A stretch of DNA of 64,000 nt from Gordoniibacillus chartarius (GCF_042432825.1 NZ_JBHLWN010000049.1:1-64000), one strand, 5' to 3'; positions 16,693-26,397 are shown, counted from the stretch's first letter. Made by a program: numbers and translations. The notes: a model not told the origin generated them from the sequence alone.

Positions 16693-17370
16693 TTACTCCG
16701 TTTTTTTGAACTCGATGCCGCTGATGGCATATTCGTAAAGGAAAACCTTGAAGGCACTCATTTCATTCGTATTGAAATATGCGGATAACAGTTCGTTAAA
16801 TTGCGCCATGTTCTTCTCCGTAATGGTCAGCATGCCGCTGCCTTTTTCCAACAAAATTTTATTAGTCAGCAGAAGAGATGTCCGCATGTTACCGCGTAGA
16901 AACATTTGCCTTCTTAAAGCCCACAGAAACGCGGTAATTGCCCTGTTGGTATTAGTCATATCCGCAGACAATAGCTCGGCCAGTTCCTGTTCGATTAAAC
17001 TGCGTACGGGGAGAAGGGTCACATAATCCGTATCGGAAATCTCGACTTGCCTCGTCTGCAAAACTCCCCATTCCAGTGCTTCGTTTCTTGCCACGTACTC
17101 GTTCAGTTTGCAAATGTAATTCAGCGTTGTCTGCTCGTCAATAGTAGAAACCAGATAGCGCCAGGCATCCCGCATATTCAGCACGGCCTGAATGTCGTCT
17201 ATGGAGACGCTGGGTACGTTCACACCATGCAAAATCGTTTGCGTTTGCGGGAACGTGATGTTTCTGTTCTCCATTTTCATAGCGAAAAATATATTTTCAT
17301 CCCATTTCTTTTTGGCCAAAAACACGCTCTGTTGCCTGGTTAATGCAAATTTATCGGAAAAAGAATTCAT
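16693..17370 (-). CDS. Fic-like protein with altered active site
   Basis: About 225 residues, start ATG 17370. The N-terminus (FALTRQQSVFLAKKKWDENI), the helix with NITFPQTQTILHG, and the later QMFLRGNMRTSLLLTNKIL align with one Fic/Doc subfamily. The catalytic motif HxFx(D/E)GNGRxxR is degenerate: no His before MF, Arg in place of Asp/Glu, and GNMRTS for GNGRxx. Fic proteins usually transfer AMP or phosphate to targets; this one may be inactive or use another chemistry. Alone, with no neighbouring antitoxin recognised. Confidence 0.65.
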   Translation of the reverse strand: MNSFSDKFALTRQQSVFLAKKKWDENIFFAMKMENRNITFPQTQTILHGVNVPSVSIDDIQAVLNMRDAWRYLVSTIDEQTTLNYICKLNEYVARNEALEWGVLQTRQVEISDTDYVTLLPVRSLIEQELAELLSADMTNTNRAITAFLWALRRQMFLRGNMRTSLLLTNKILLEKGSGMLTITEKNMAQFNELLSAYFNTNEMSAFKVFLYEYAISGIEFKKTE

Positions 17371-17531
17371 TTTCGTTTCCCTCGCCCAGAAACTCGTTAT
17401 ATCCGTTTTCAGATTGAAAACCATCGTAGAAATGCCGCCGCTTGAAAGCAGGGGAAAAAGCAAAAACAGCCACCCTAAAGAGAGCGGCTGCCATGAACAC
17501 GTTCGAAATGATGACTGTCATATTATTTCCG

Positions 17532-17807
17532 CTAGTGTAGCGGATTTAACGTTTGAATCTCTTCGACTGACAACTCCGTTGCCTCTGCAACGATTTGAAT
17601 ATCCATTCCCATGGCAAGGAGCTTGGCCGCAATCTTTGCTTTTACCTCTTCTATTCCTACTGTTCTGCCTTCTTGCATAGCTCCTTCAATGCGCGACTTT
17701 TCGTCGCTGAGCGCCTTCATCCGGGCATTGTAAGCCGTCTTTGCTGCGGCATCCTGTCTTAAAAATTCGAGCGTATCCATCGGTTTTTTCATCTTCGGTT
17801 CATTCAT
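17532..17807 (-). CDS. Standalone copy of the Rpn C-terminal domain (RpnS-like)
   Basis: 91 residues that repeat, with about 75-80% identity by eye, the last 83 residues of the upstream Rpn-family protein, starting at the same Met-Asn-Glu-Pro. Shared stretches include MDTLEFL.QDAAA, MKALSDEKSRIEGA and LSVEEIQ.LNPL. It lacks the nuclease domain. ATG 17807 has AGAAGG about 8 bases upstream, so it can be translated by itself. It may act on the neighbouring Rpn, as the intragenic RpnS antitoxins do in E. coli, or be a duplication remnant. Confidence 0.7.
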   Translation of the reverse strand: MNEPKMKKPMDTLEFLRQDAAAKTAYNARMKALSDEKSRIEGAMQEGRTVGIEEVKAKIAAKLLAMGMDIQIVAEATELSVEEIQTLNPLH

Positions 17808-17830
17808 CGCGAGACCTTCTATTTTCTGAG

Positions 17831-18082
17831 CTATTGAAGAGGGTTTAATGCTTGAATCTCCTCAACCGACAGCCCTGTTGCCTTTGCAATGGTTTGGATA
17901 TCGATTCCCATGGCAAGAAGCCTTGCCGCAGTCTCTGCTTTTGCCTCTGCTCTGGCTCCTTCAATACGCGACTTTTCGTCACTGAGCGCCTTCATCCGGG
18001 CGTCGTAAGCCATACGCGCCGCGGCATCCTGACTTAAAAATTCCAGCGTGTCCATCGCTTTTTTCAGCATCGGTTCATTCAT
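17831..18082 (-). CDS. Possible internal translation product of the Rpn gene
   Basis: Inside the Rpn gene and in frame with it, GGGAGGTG (18089-18096) stands 6-8 bases before ATG 18082. Translation from there would give an 83-residue C-terminal protein, the arrangement reported for RpnS antitoxins made from within E. coli rpn genes. The adjacent standalone gene starts at the equivalent Met. Expression is inferred. Confidence 0.5.
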   Translation of the reverse strand: MNEPMLKKAMDTLEFLSQDAAARMAYDARMKALSDEKSRIEGARAEAKAETAARLLAMGIDIQTIAKATGLSVEEIQALNPLQ

Positions 18083-18658
18083 CGTGAGCACCTCCCAATT
18101 CGATTTGTCCACACCTTTTAAAAACAACAGCCAATTGACCAACCCGCCCTGGTCAAGAGGAATCGAATGCTGATCCAGCTTCGTCAGCTCCATCACATGA
18201 ATCTCGATATCGTCCAGAAGCGCAATCCCGGTATAATCTTCCCGCAAGTGAAACACGCTGTGGTAACGATCGTTAGGCAGACAGGAATAATTCAAAATGT
18301 TGATCGTCACGCATTTTTTCAGCGTATTATAGCTGCTGCCTTTTGGAATCTGATGATAGTACATCTCAGCCCAGTAGAACAGGGTTCGTTTCTCCATGTG
18401 ATACGGGTTAAATAGCTGCATCTCAATATTCAGCAGCTCACCCTTTGCCGTTTTGGCCTTAATATCCATAATCGACTGTTTGTCGTCAGGGCCATCCGCA
18501 TCCGCATACGGATTCAGCAGGACAATCTCCGTCAGCGGCGTCTCGCCCGCCTCGCGAAACGTGCTGTTCAGAAACGCGAGCAGCACATCCCGGTTATGTT
18601 CGCTGCCGAAAATGCGTTTGAAAACAATATCCACGCGGGGATCAAGTAAATCTTGCAT
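17831..18658 (-). CDS. Rpn-family PD-(D/E)xK nuclease
   Basis: 275 residues. The N-terminal domain begins LLDPRVDIVFKRIFGSEHN and carries the nuclease core SIMDIKAKTAKGELLNIEMQ (Asp, then Glu-x-Gln), with FYWAEMYYHQ and the family's typical LKKCVTINILNY. It belongs to the recombination-promoting nuclease/transposase-like (Rpn, YhgA) group, some of which are toxic anti-phage nucleases. The C-terminal 83 residues are repeated by the next gene and are also preceded by an internal ribosome binding site at 18089-18096. Probable defence or DNA-processing cargo. Confidence 0.85.
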   Translation of the reverse strand: MQDLLDPRVDIVFKRIFGSEHNRDVLLAFLNSTFREAGETPLTEIVLLNPYADADGPDDKQSIMDIKAKTAKGELLNIEMQLFNPYHMEKRTLFYWAEMYYHQIPKGSSYNTLKKCVTINILNYSCLPNDRYHSVFHLREDYTGIALLDDIEIHVMELTKLDQHSIPLDQGGLVNWLLFLKGVDKSNWEVLTMNEPMLKKAMDTLEFLSQDAAARMAYDARMKALSDEKSRIEGARAEAKAETAARLLAMGIDIQTIAKATGLSVEEIQALNPLQ

Positions 18659-18741
18659 CGAAAATTCACCCCATTCCTTTCCTTTTTAGTATATCATTTT
18701 CGGCCTGCAAGATGAAATACATTCACCGGGTCTCTGACCTG

Positions 18742-19056
18742 TTACAGCGCGCCAATTTTTCGCAAATAAGCGAAACAATCGGCATGTCCTTGCAAATAAA
18801 GCGCCATTCGCTCCATCTGATCGGATTCGTCCGACGACTTTTTGTAGTCCAGCCATGCTTGATAGTCCTCGGCGCTTGGAAAGACCGAAGCATCCCCTTC
18901 AAAGACCGATCGGACGAACGGATGCCGCGATTTAATCTCATTTCGCTGCCGGAGCAATCGCGCGTATACCTCCTCGCTGGCGCGCAGGCGGCTGACTACC
19001 CTATTTTCAATCTCGTCAAATACAGCTTTCATCTGCGATACATCTATCGTTTCCAA
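18742..19056 (-). CDS. Conserved ICE-type hypothetical protein
   Basis: 104 residues, mostly helical, soluble. Landmarks: FDEIENRVVSRLRASEEVYA, RHPFVRSVFEGD, and the C-terminal MALYLQGHADCFAYLRKIG. I associate this pattern with small proteins next to the giant methylase-helicase gene of Bacillota conjugative elements (perhaps the DUF6664 type, not certain). Function unknown. It lies just downstream of that gene. Confidence 0.6.
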   Translation of the reverse strand: METIDVSQMKAVFDEIENRVVSRLRASEEVYARLLRQRNEIKSRHPFVRSVFEGDASVFPSAEDYQAWLDYKKSSDESDQMERMALYLQGHADCFAYLRKIGAL

Positions 19057-19119
19057 CTACGTCCCCTCCCTGCTTCCATAATAACAAGAAGCAGGGAAGA
19101 GGACGACGGTGCCAGCATG

Positions 19120-22100
19120 TTATCGATCGCGTCCCACTGCCCTTCGCTCCGGAACTTCCGCTTCTTCATCCGGAACGCTGTCCACGGCCTCATTTTCCCG
19201 TTTATCCACGTTCAGAAGGGCATTCAGTTCAGCAAGCCGCGCTGCCTTCGTTTGCAACTCCTGTTCCTTCTCGAAAGGGGCCGCGATTTGTTCCTTCGCC
19301 GTTTCCATTTGCTGACGCAAGGTGGCAAGCTGCTCTCGGGCATGCTCCAACTTTGCAGGCAAGTCGGATAGGGCATTGTTCATGCGGCTAATGTTGCCGC
19401 TGGCATCCGCTCCGAGCGTCACCGTATGACCTAGTGCGCCACGCAGCGTGACCTTGTACTCTTTATGGAAGCTATCAAAGGATAACCACAGGGAAAATCC
19501 CCGGTAGCTGCCGACTTCCTGCGGATCGGGCGATGTCATTCCTTTGCAAGCATTTAGCAAAGCCGCGCCTGCTGTCGTTCGCTCCGTATAGGTAAAATCC
19601 TTGATGACCATGCCGAGGAACTTCGATTCCTCCGATTCCTCCTGCACAGTTGCTTTAGAACGTAAAAACAAAGCTGCATCCTGCTCATAGCCGGCGATCC
19701 GTTCCTCCGTAGACTTGATTTGCTGCGGCAACATTTTGAGTAGCCGATCCTCCAGCGCGTAGCGCTGGCTTAGATGGTTGGCTTTGAGCAACTTCAGTTT
19801 GGAAACCTGGATATCCAAGTCCATTTTTTCTTTAATGTACGGGTTGCCGGTCGCCAGCGCTTTAACCTCCGCATAAGAGAGTGCCGTCTCGTCAATATCT
19901 TCGGCCGAACGAACTGGTGACTTGCTGGTCATGATCTGTGAAATGAAGCGTTGCTTGTTCTCCAGCGTCTGATAAAGATACGCATCGAACGTGTTCTCCG
20001 TCACATAGCGGAAAATATGCACCTCGCTGTTCTGGTTGCCTTGCCGGATTATACGCCCGCTGCGCTGCTCCAAATCGCGCGGACGCCACGGACAATCAAG
20101 GTCGTGGAGGGCAATCAGCTTCGTTTGCACGTTCGTTCCCGCCCCCATCTTGAACGTCGATCCCAGCAATATCCGAACTTGGCCGCTGCGTACTTTCGCG
20201 AACAGTTCCTTTTTCTTGACTTCGGTATTGGCGTCGTGAATGTAGGCTATTTCCTCAGCAGGAACACCTTTTTCCATTAGTTTGCGCCGCAGCTCGTCGT
20301 AGACGTTGAAGGAGCCATCCTGTTTGGGGATGGATAGATCGCAGAACACCAACTGGGTCAAACGCTGCTCCTGATGTTCCGCCCAATACCGGTAAACGTT
20401 GTCCGCACAAGCACTCACTTTGCTGCCTTCGTCGTCGGGAAGCATCGGATTCGCCAGCCGCTGGTCGAGCGCGAGTTTGCGTCCGTCGTTGGTGATCGTC
20501 AGCATATTGTCTTCGTACGGCTCCACTTCCTTCGCCCGTACCCGTTCGGCGCGGCGGGCAAGATCCGCAACCATATCGCGCTGAAAGTCGCTTGGTGGCA
20601 CAGCAACATTGTGGAAATGGGCTTTCGGCACGGGAAGCTGGAGCATGTCCGCCGTCTGGATGTCGGCCACTTCCTTGAACATATTCATCAGTTCCGGCAA
20701 ATTGTAAAAACGGGCAAACCGGGTTTTCGCCCGATAGCCCGTCCCTTCCGGCGCAAGCTCTATCGCCGTAACCGTTTCGCCAAATGTCGAAGCCCAGGCG
20801 TCAAAATGTTGCAAGCCCTGCCGCTTGAGCCGCTCGTACTGCAAGTAGCGCTGCATCGTGTACATTTCGGTGATGGAGTTGGAGATCGGCGTGCCTGTCG
20901 CAAAGATGATGCCCCGGCCTCCAGTCAGTTCAACCAAATAGCGGCATTTGGCAAACATGTCCGACGACTTTTGCGCTTCCGTTTGCGACAGCCCGGCCAC
21001 ATTGCGCATTTTCGTATAAAGAAACAGGTTTTTGTACGAGTCGGCTTCGTCCACGAATAAGCGGTCTACGCCCAGTTCCTCAAAGGTGACGACATCATCC
21101 TTCCGGCTCGTATCGTTCAGCTTTTCCAGTTTTGTTTGAAGCGTCTTTTTCGTTTTTTCAAGCTGCTTGATCGCATAGCGTTCGCCTCTGGCTTCCTTGA
21201 GTTCCCGGATGCCGTTTGTAATTTCCGAAATCTGCTCATACAGCTGCTGCCGCTGACGTTCCATAGAAATCGGTATTTTTTCGAACTGCGAATGGCCGAT
21301 AATGATCGCGTCATAATCACCGGTGGCGATCCGCGCGCAAAACGTTTTGCGGTTTTTCGTTTCAAAGTCCTTTTTGGTCGCCACTAAAATATTCGCGGAC
21401 GGATAAAGCTGCAAAAACTCCGCCGCCCACTGTTCAGTCAGATGGTTCGGAACGACCAGCATGCTTTTGTTGCACAACCCTAGATGCTTGCTCTCCATCG
21501 CTGCGGCGGTCATGGCGAATGTTTTGCCCGCGCCGACGCAGTGGGCGAAGAGGGAGTTGCCGCCGTACAATGCACGGGCAACCGCATTGACTTGATGCCG
21601 GCGAAGCCGGATTTCCGGGTTCATCCCGGTGAATCGAATATGACTGCCGTCGTATTCGCGGGGACGGATGGCGTTAAACCGGTCATTGTACAGCCTTGTC
21701 AACCGTTCGCGCCGCTGCGGATCTCGCCATATCCAATCGCGAAACGCTTCTTTTATCATCTCTTGCTTTTGCTGGGCGATGGCAGTCTCCTGCTTGTTCA
21801 GCACACGCTTTTCCACGCCGTCCTCATACACAGTATCAAATACACGCACGTCCCGCAGATTAAGCGTATCTTCCAAAATTTTGTACGCATTAACGCGGTT
21901 TGTGCCGTACGTGACGTTCGCCTTAATATTGTTGCTGCGGTCATCGCTTTTGCCTTTGACGTTCCAGGCCGCCGTATATTCGGAATACATGACGTTGATG
22001 TAGGTCTGGTACATCGGCGGCGTGTCCACCAGTTCAAACAGAAATTGCCGAATGTCCTCTGGCGGCAGCCAAGTTGCGCCCAGGCGAACGTCGATTTCGG

Positions 22101-25100
22101 AAGCGTCCAGGTCTTTCGGCTGTACCGCTTCAAGCGCTTTGACGTTTTCGCCGTAACGTTCGGCATCGTATGCGGCAAACTGTCTGGCCACGCGCAGCTT
22201 CTCACGCACATTGCCGGACAGGTACGCATCCGCGGTTTCATAGATCGGCTTTCCTTCCTCGTTCAGGTGTTTAGGATTAGGAAAGATGACGCCGCTCAGC
22301 TCCTTAATCAGCTGATCTTCCGTCATGCCGGTTAGCTCCGCCATATAAGGCAGATCGACACGAGCTTTTGCGCCGATGGAAACCGCAAGCGCCTCCGAAG
22401 CGGTATCCACCTGTTCTACATGGATGCGCTGACGGATGGTGCGTTTGGTGAACATATCCGCCTTGCGTACCAGCCGTCCTTCCTCGTCAATGATTTCAAG
22501 CGAGCAAAGAAGAAAGTAAGAACTGTCATCCGAAAAAGCAAGATTGTTGGCGCGGCTGTTGATTAGGCCGTATTGTGCCGTAAACCGATCGTACTGCGCA
22601 TTTAGCTTACGCTGCTGCTGCCCAATCATCTCATCGCTGTAGTCTTCGGTTTGGTATTCGATCAACTCGCGCACGGTGTCCCTTAGCTGAATCATTCCCT
22701 TGATGCGACCTGCTGCCGTAGCCGACGTGTCTACGCGGCGCATCCGGCTGTTCTCCCGATAGTAGATATGCCCGTCAACCAGCGCAAAGCTGAAATTGCG
22801 GACAGACGGATCGGCAGGGAGGGAGGGCTCTTCCTCCTCCGGCTGGTCTTCCCGTTCCAGTTCCACCCATTCGGCATGAATATTGGACAACGCTTCGCGA
22901 AGCAGTTCATCCAAGTTGGCATCCGGAAATGGCTTGCAAGACGTTTCCTGACGGTTACCGTACATTCGGTCGTCAAAAACCATAGTGCCCAACACCATAT
23001 CGGGATGGGCGGCGAAATAGCTGTTCACCGGCACACCGTCTGCCGTTTCGGATAAAGATAGCCATGGTTCGGTTTGCTCGCTGACGGCGACCATGCGATC
23101 CCGTTTCTGTAAAAAGATAATGTCAGCGGTTACTTCGGTTCCGGCATTGGCCAGAAACGCATTACTCGGCAGGCGCACCGCTCCGAGCAATGCGGCGCGT
23201 TCCGCAATATATTTGCGTACCGCAGGGTTTTGTTTGTCCATCGTTCCTTTGGACGTAATAAAGGCGATAATGCCGCCCGGACGCACTTTATCCAGCGTCT
23301 TGGCGAAAAAGTAATCGTGGATCAAAAACTTATGCTTGTCGTAACGCTTATCCGCCACGCCATAGCCGCCGAACGGCACGTTCCCTATGGCGAGATCAAA
23401 GAAGCTGTCCGGCAAGTTCGTCTGTTCATAGCCACTGACGGCAATCGATGCCTGCGGATATAGCTGCTTGGCGATGCGGCCGGTAATGCTGTCCAGTTCC
23501 ACGCCAAACAGCCGCGAGCCTTGGAACGACTCCGGCACCAGACCGAAGAAATTACCGATGCCGCAGGACGGCTCTAAAATATTGCCGCTGCGAAACCCCA
23601 TCGATTCCAGACATTCGTACATCGCTTTGATGACGGTCACTGACGTATAATGGGCATTCAGCGTTGACGCGCGAGCGGATGCATATTCATCCGGCTCCAG
23701 CACATCTTTCAGTTCCGCATATTCGGCTGCCCATTGCGTGTTCGCTTCGTCAAATGCCTGCGGGAGACCGCCCCATCCAACATAGCGAGCGAGCACCGCC
23801 TGCTCGTCCGCTGTCGCTTGCCGCTGCTCCTGCTCCAGCTTGTTCAGCAGCCGAATCGCTTCCATGTTCCATTTGAACTTCGTTTTTGCGCCGCCATGCC
23901 CCAGTTCATCATCCGTAATCCGGTAGTTGACCGCCGGGACAGACGGACGGGTTGGCGCGGTGCGGCCGGCCTCAGGATCAGGGGAAAGGAAAGTGTCGGG
24001 CTGCGATACGGTTTCTGGCCTCTCCGTCACCGGCTCTTCCGGTAAAACCGCATCTTCCGTCAGTTCCCATGCCGTTTCGTCAGTCCATTCCGACTCCTGC
24101 TCTCCGATAATCAGATGATCGTTCAGCGGGTTTTCGCGCAGCATTCGCTCAAAATCCCGGCGATTTACCTCTTTGATGAAGAGCGGGAACTGCCGGTCCT
24201 GCAGCACCACCGTTCGCTGCGCCAGTTGCACAATTTCATATTCGTCCGCACCAATCCAAACCATACTGCCAGTGTCAAAACCGTAGCGCGCCCGTTCCCG
24301 ATTCACCGGCGTTTGTTCCGGTTCCGTTCGTGCGTCTGGCCCGGAAAGCCCCGACGATGTACCCGGCTGAGGCAAATCGTTCCTGGCCAATTCCTGCTGT
24401 CTACGCTTTTCCTCCTGTTCCTCTGCAAAAGCGGGCAACCGCTCGGCTTCCCGCTGATTCAAGTAACGCCCCGCTGCCAGCAGTTCGCCGATACGCTTTT
24501 GTACTTTCATCCATGGCAGCACCACCTGCGTATCCGGGTTCATGATGGAGCCGCGGGTGAGCGTAATGCCTTTGCTGTCGTAATTCATATGAATATCCGT
24601 ACCAGTCAGCGCGGGAAGACGACCACCTGTCCCGTATTCCCGTTTCAGGAAATCGGCGTTCTCCTGCGCAGACAGCGACTGCTGGAAATGCAGCGCAATG
24701 CGATATTTGCCATTCTCAAAACCGCTGCCGTTTTGCAAAATGGCATCAATGACCGCTTGCGGAATTAAAAAAGCGGAGGCTTTTTCGTCCTCCGCTTGCT
24801 CCATCCACAGCGTCTGTTGCTGGATGGAGGGTTCTGCCCTTTGCGATAAGTTAAATTCGTTCAACAGCAGCATGCTGTTGATATGCCCGGAGATGACACC
24901 CCAATCGTAGAAACTTTGCGCCGTTCGTTCGTCAGCCGCACCTGTCCACAAATGTAAAACATTGCGATACGGTTCAAACCCGGCTTTTACGCCTCCATCA
25001 AGCGTTAGTTCGGTGATGCCGGCCGGAAACAAGCTGCGCACGTACAACACGCGATCGCGTTCGTCTTCATGAGCATGGAAAAACGCAGCAATTTCCGTCT

Positions 25101-26397
25101 TGCTTTCCCGCAGCGGCGCGGCTCGGAGCATATCGTTGATAATCGCTTTGTCGTGAAAAAACGGAAGACTGCGGTCCTCCGTTTCCCGATCAAACCATTT
25201 TAATGATAAATCAGTTCCGTGAGAATCAGTTCCTCCGCCTGCAGCTTCAGGTTGTTCATGTGTCCCGTCCAAGCTAGCGGATCGCTCGACTTGTCCGGAG
25301 CCGGGTGAGACGTGAGCAATTCCTGTATCGTCCTCTCGATCTGTTCCCTCGCTGTCCGATCGATGTCCGCCAGATGCTGGTTCAACTGCTCCGACAACAT
25401 CAGATGGGCGTACATGCCCTTCCGCTCGGTTTTCAGAAACGTCTTGCGCATCATCCCGTACTTCCCGATCGTCGTCTCCGCTTCGCTCAGCGTCAGATTG
25501 GGCAATAGATAATCCCCTTGCGGCGTATAGGTCAGTTCCATGTTCATCCTTCCTTTCTTGTCGAGTAGCTTCATTGTGCGGCAAGGAATCGGGTCTTGCA
25601 AGGGTGCGAGACGAACGCTCTACATTCATTCGCTGTGCATCCCGGCGCAGCGCCCGGACGGTCGATTCCACTTCCCGCAGCATCATCTCGGACACATCGC
25701 TGATTGCTGCGCCCAAATGGGACAATGCAGGAAGCGTGTTGAAATATCCGATGCCGGACAAATCCTCGATACTGACATATTGTGCGGGATCGAGTCCGCA
25801 ACGGGTCATCGCCATGTAAGCGACGGCCTTTTCGGCAGCTTGCTTGAACAACAGCTCTACATGCGAAATGTCCAGGTCCTCCAGCAAACTGTGCTCCCGC
25901 TCTTTGATCAACTGGGCCATATAATCGGCGCTGTTATCATCCACCGCATTCCGCGCGGCGGCAAGGAGAACAACGGGCAGATCCGCATGCGATTCCGTCT
26001 CATCCGACGCGCCGAATGCATTTTCCAGCGTTTCGATAACATGAGCCGTATCGCTATCCTGCAAGCGCCATAGCGATAACTCTGGTTGGCGTCTGCTCCG
26101 GGTATCCGATACATCAAACACATGACGCAGGCCCAAGTGGTTTCCTCGATCTTCGATCAGGGCGATCCCTTTGGCACCGCGTTTCACCCAACGATCCAGC
26201 CGTTTGTTCCATACCTCAATCGGCGCACAAGCCGTCGCATCAGGACGTTGGGCGTAGATCAACAATTGATCCTGAAACGGATATTTATAGTTCCAGGCTG
26301 CCGTCCGCAAAAAATCCGCCCAGCGCTCAGGCTGGTTCGTCACCGTGCGAGCCGTGCTGGCAGCTAGCTCAACGATGCGCTGCAACTTGGCAGTCAT
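19120..26397 (-). CDS. Giant ArdC-like/N6-adenine methylase/SNF2-type helicase protein
   Basis: 2425 residues. An ArdC-type domain at residues 1-90 (YPFQDQLLIYAQRPDATA); a hydrophilic, probably disordered linker at about 270-400; a methyltransferase-like domain with NILEPSCGIGNFFGLVPE near 942 and DLAIGNVPFGGYG near 1006 (the catalytic NPPF/Y reads NVPF); then a superfamily-2 helicase with Walker A HCVGAGKTFAMTAA near 1622, DEAD box LFVDEADSYKN near 1784, and QRSGRIIRQGNQ near 2115. Such fusions are signatures of Tn1549-like and related ICEs and are thought to protect or process incoming DNA; activity is unproven. A TnpV-type gene lies out of frame in the linker. Confidence 0.9.
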   Translation of the reverse strand: MTAKLQRIVELAASTARTVTNQPERWADFLRTAAWNYKYPFQDQLLIYAQRPDATACAPIEVWNKRLDRWVKRGAKGIALIEDRGNHLGLRHVFDVSDTRSRRQPELSLWRLQDSDTAHVIETLENAFGASDETESHADLPVVLLAAARNAVDDNSADYMAQLIKEREHSLLEDLDISHVELLFKQAAEKAVAYMAMTRCGLDPAQYVSIEDLSGIGYFNTLPALSHLGAAISDVSEMMLREVESTVRALRRDAQRMNVERSSRTLARPDSLPHNEATRQERKDEHGTDLYAARGLSIAQSDAERSGDDDREVRDDAQDVSENRAEGHVRPSDVVGAVEPASGGHRSDSEGTDREDDTGIAHVSPGSGQVERSASLDGTHEQPEAAGGGTDSHGTDLSLKWFDRETEDRSLPFFHDKAIINDMLRAAPLRESKTEIAAFFHAHEDERDRVLYVRSLFPAGITELTLDGGVKAGFEPYRNVLHLWTGAADERTAQSFYDWGVISGHINSMLLLNEFNLSQRAEPSIQQQTLWMEQAEDEKASAFLIPQAVIDAILQNGSGFENGKYRIALHFQQSLSAQENADFLKREYGTGGRLPALTGTDIHMNYDSKGITLTRGSIMNPDTQVVLPWMKVQKRIGELLAAGRYLNQREAERLPAFAEEQEEKRRQQELARNDLPQPGTSSGLSGPDARTEPEQTPVNRERARYGFDTGSMVWIGADEYEIVQLAQRTVVLQDRQFPLFIKEVNRRDFERMLRENPLNDHLIIGEQESEWTDETAWELTEDAVLPEEPVTERPETVSQPDTFLSPDPEAGRTAPTRPSVPAVNYRITDDELGHGGAKTKFKWNMEAIRLLNKLEQEQRQATADEQAVLARYVGWGGLPQAFDEANTQWAAEYAELKDVLEPDEYASARASTLNAHYTSVTVIKAMYECLESMGFRSGNILEPSCGIGNFFGLVPESFQGSRLFGVELDSITGRIAKQLYPQASIAVSGYEQTNLPDSFFDLAIGNVPFGGYGVADKRYDKHKFLIHDYFFAKTLDKVRPGGIIAFITSKGTMDKQNPAVRKYIAERAALLGAVRLPSNAFLANAGTEVTADIIFLQKRDRMVAVSEQTEPWLSLSETADGVPVNSYFAAHPDMVLGTMVFDDRMYGNRQETSCKPFPDANLDELLREALSNIHAEWVELEREDQPEEEEPSLPADPSVRNFSFALVDGHIYYRENSRMRRVDTSATAAGRIKGMIQLRDTVRELIEYQTEDYSDEMIGQQQRKLNAQYDRFTAQYGLINSRANNLAFSDDSSYFLLCSLEIIDEEGRLVRKADMFTKRTIRQRIHVEQVDTASEALAVSIGAKARVDLPYMAELTGMTEDQLIKELSGVIFPNPKHLNEEGKPIYETADAYLSGNVREKLRVARQFAAYDAERYGENVKALEAVQPKDLDASEIDVRLGATWLPPEDIRQFLFELVDTPPMYQTYINVMYSEYTAAWNVKGKSDDRSNNIKANVTYGTNRVNAYKILEDTLNLRDVRVFDTVYEDGVEKRVLNKQETAIAQQKQEMIKEAFRDWIWRDPQRRERLTRLYNDRFNAIRPREYDGSHIRFTGMNPEIRLRRHQVNAVARALYGGNSLFAHCVGAGKTFAMTAAAMESKHLGLCNKSMLVVPNHLTEQWAAEFLQLYPSANILVATKKDFETKNRKTFCARIATGDYDAIIIGHSQFEKIPISMERQRQQLYEQISEITNGIRELKEARGERYAIKQLEKTKKTLQTKLEKLNDTSRKDDVVTFEELGVDRLFVDEADSYKNLFLYTKMRNVAGLSQTEAQKSSDMFAKCRYLVELTGGRGIIFATGTPISNSITEMYTMQRYLQYERLKRQGLQHFDAWASTFGETVTAIELAPEGTGYRAKTRFARFYNLPELMNMFKEVADIQTADMLQLPVPKAHFHNVAVPPSDFQRDMVADLARRAERVRAKEVEPYEDNMLTITNDGRKLALDQRLANPMLPDDEGSKVSACADNVYRYWAEHQEQRLTQLVFCDLSIPKQDGSFNVYDELRRKLMEKGVPAEEIAYIHDANTEVKKKELFAKVRSGQVRILLGSTFKMGAGTNVQTKLIALHDLDCPWRPRDLEQRSGRIIRQGNQNSEVHIFRYVTENTFDAYLYQTLENKQRFISQIMTSKSPVRSAEDIDETALSYAEVKALATGNPYIKEKMDLDIQVSKLKLLKANHLSQRYALEDRLLKMLPQQIKSTEERIAGYEQDAALFLRSKATVQEESEESKFLGMVIKDFTYTERTTAGAALLNACKGMTSPDPQEVGSYRGFSLWLSFDSFHKEYKVTLRGALGHTVTLGADASGNISRMNNALSDLPAKLEHAREQLATLRQQMETAKEQIAAPFEKEQELQTKAARLAELNALLNVDKRENEAVDSVPDEEAEVPERRAVGRDR
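25200..25541 (-). CDS. TnpV-family protein, nested out of frame in the giant gene
   Basis: About 113 residues on the same strand as the giant gene but in another frame. The protein reads like TnpV: ELTYTPQGDYLLPNLTL, then IGKYGMMRKTFLKTERKG, HLADIDRTAREQIERTI and WTGHMNNLKLQAEELIL. ATG 25541 has AGGAAGG 6 bases upstream. In the giant frame the same bases encode a low-complexity hydrophilic linker (for example EPASGGHRSDSEGTD), as expected if the linker tolerates the TnpV code. TnpV proteins occur in Bacillota transposons and ICEs; function unknown. Confidence 0.75.
   Translation of the reverse strand: MELTYTPQGDYLLPNLTLSEAETTIGKYGMMRKTFLKTERKGMYAHLMLSEQLNQHLADIDRTAREQIERTIQELLTSHPAPDKSSDPLAWTGHMNNLKLQAEELILTELIYH

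Noticed and set aside
20374..21060. 228-codon plus-strand ORF
   Set aside because: Antisense to the helicase part of the giant gene; no start signal, no domain.
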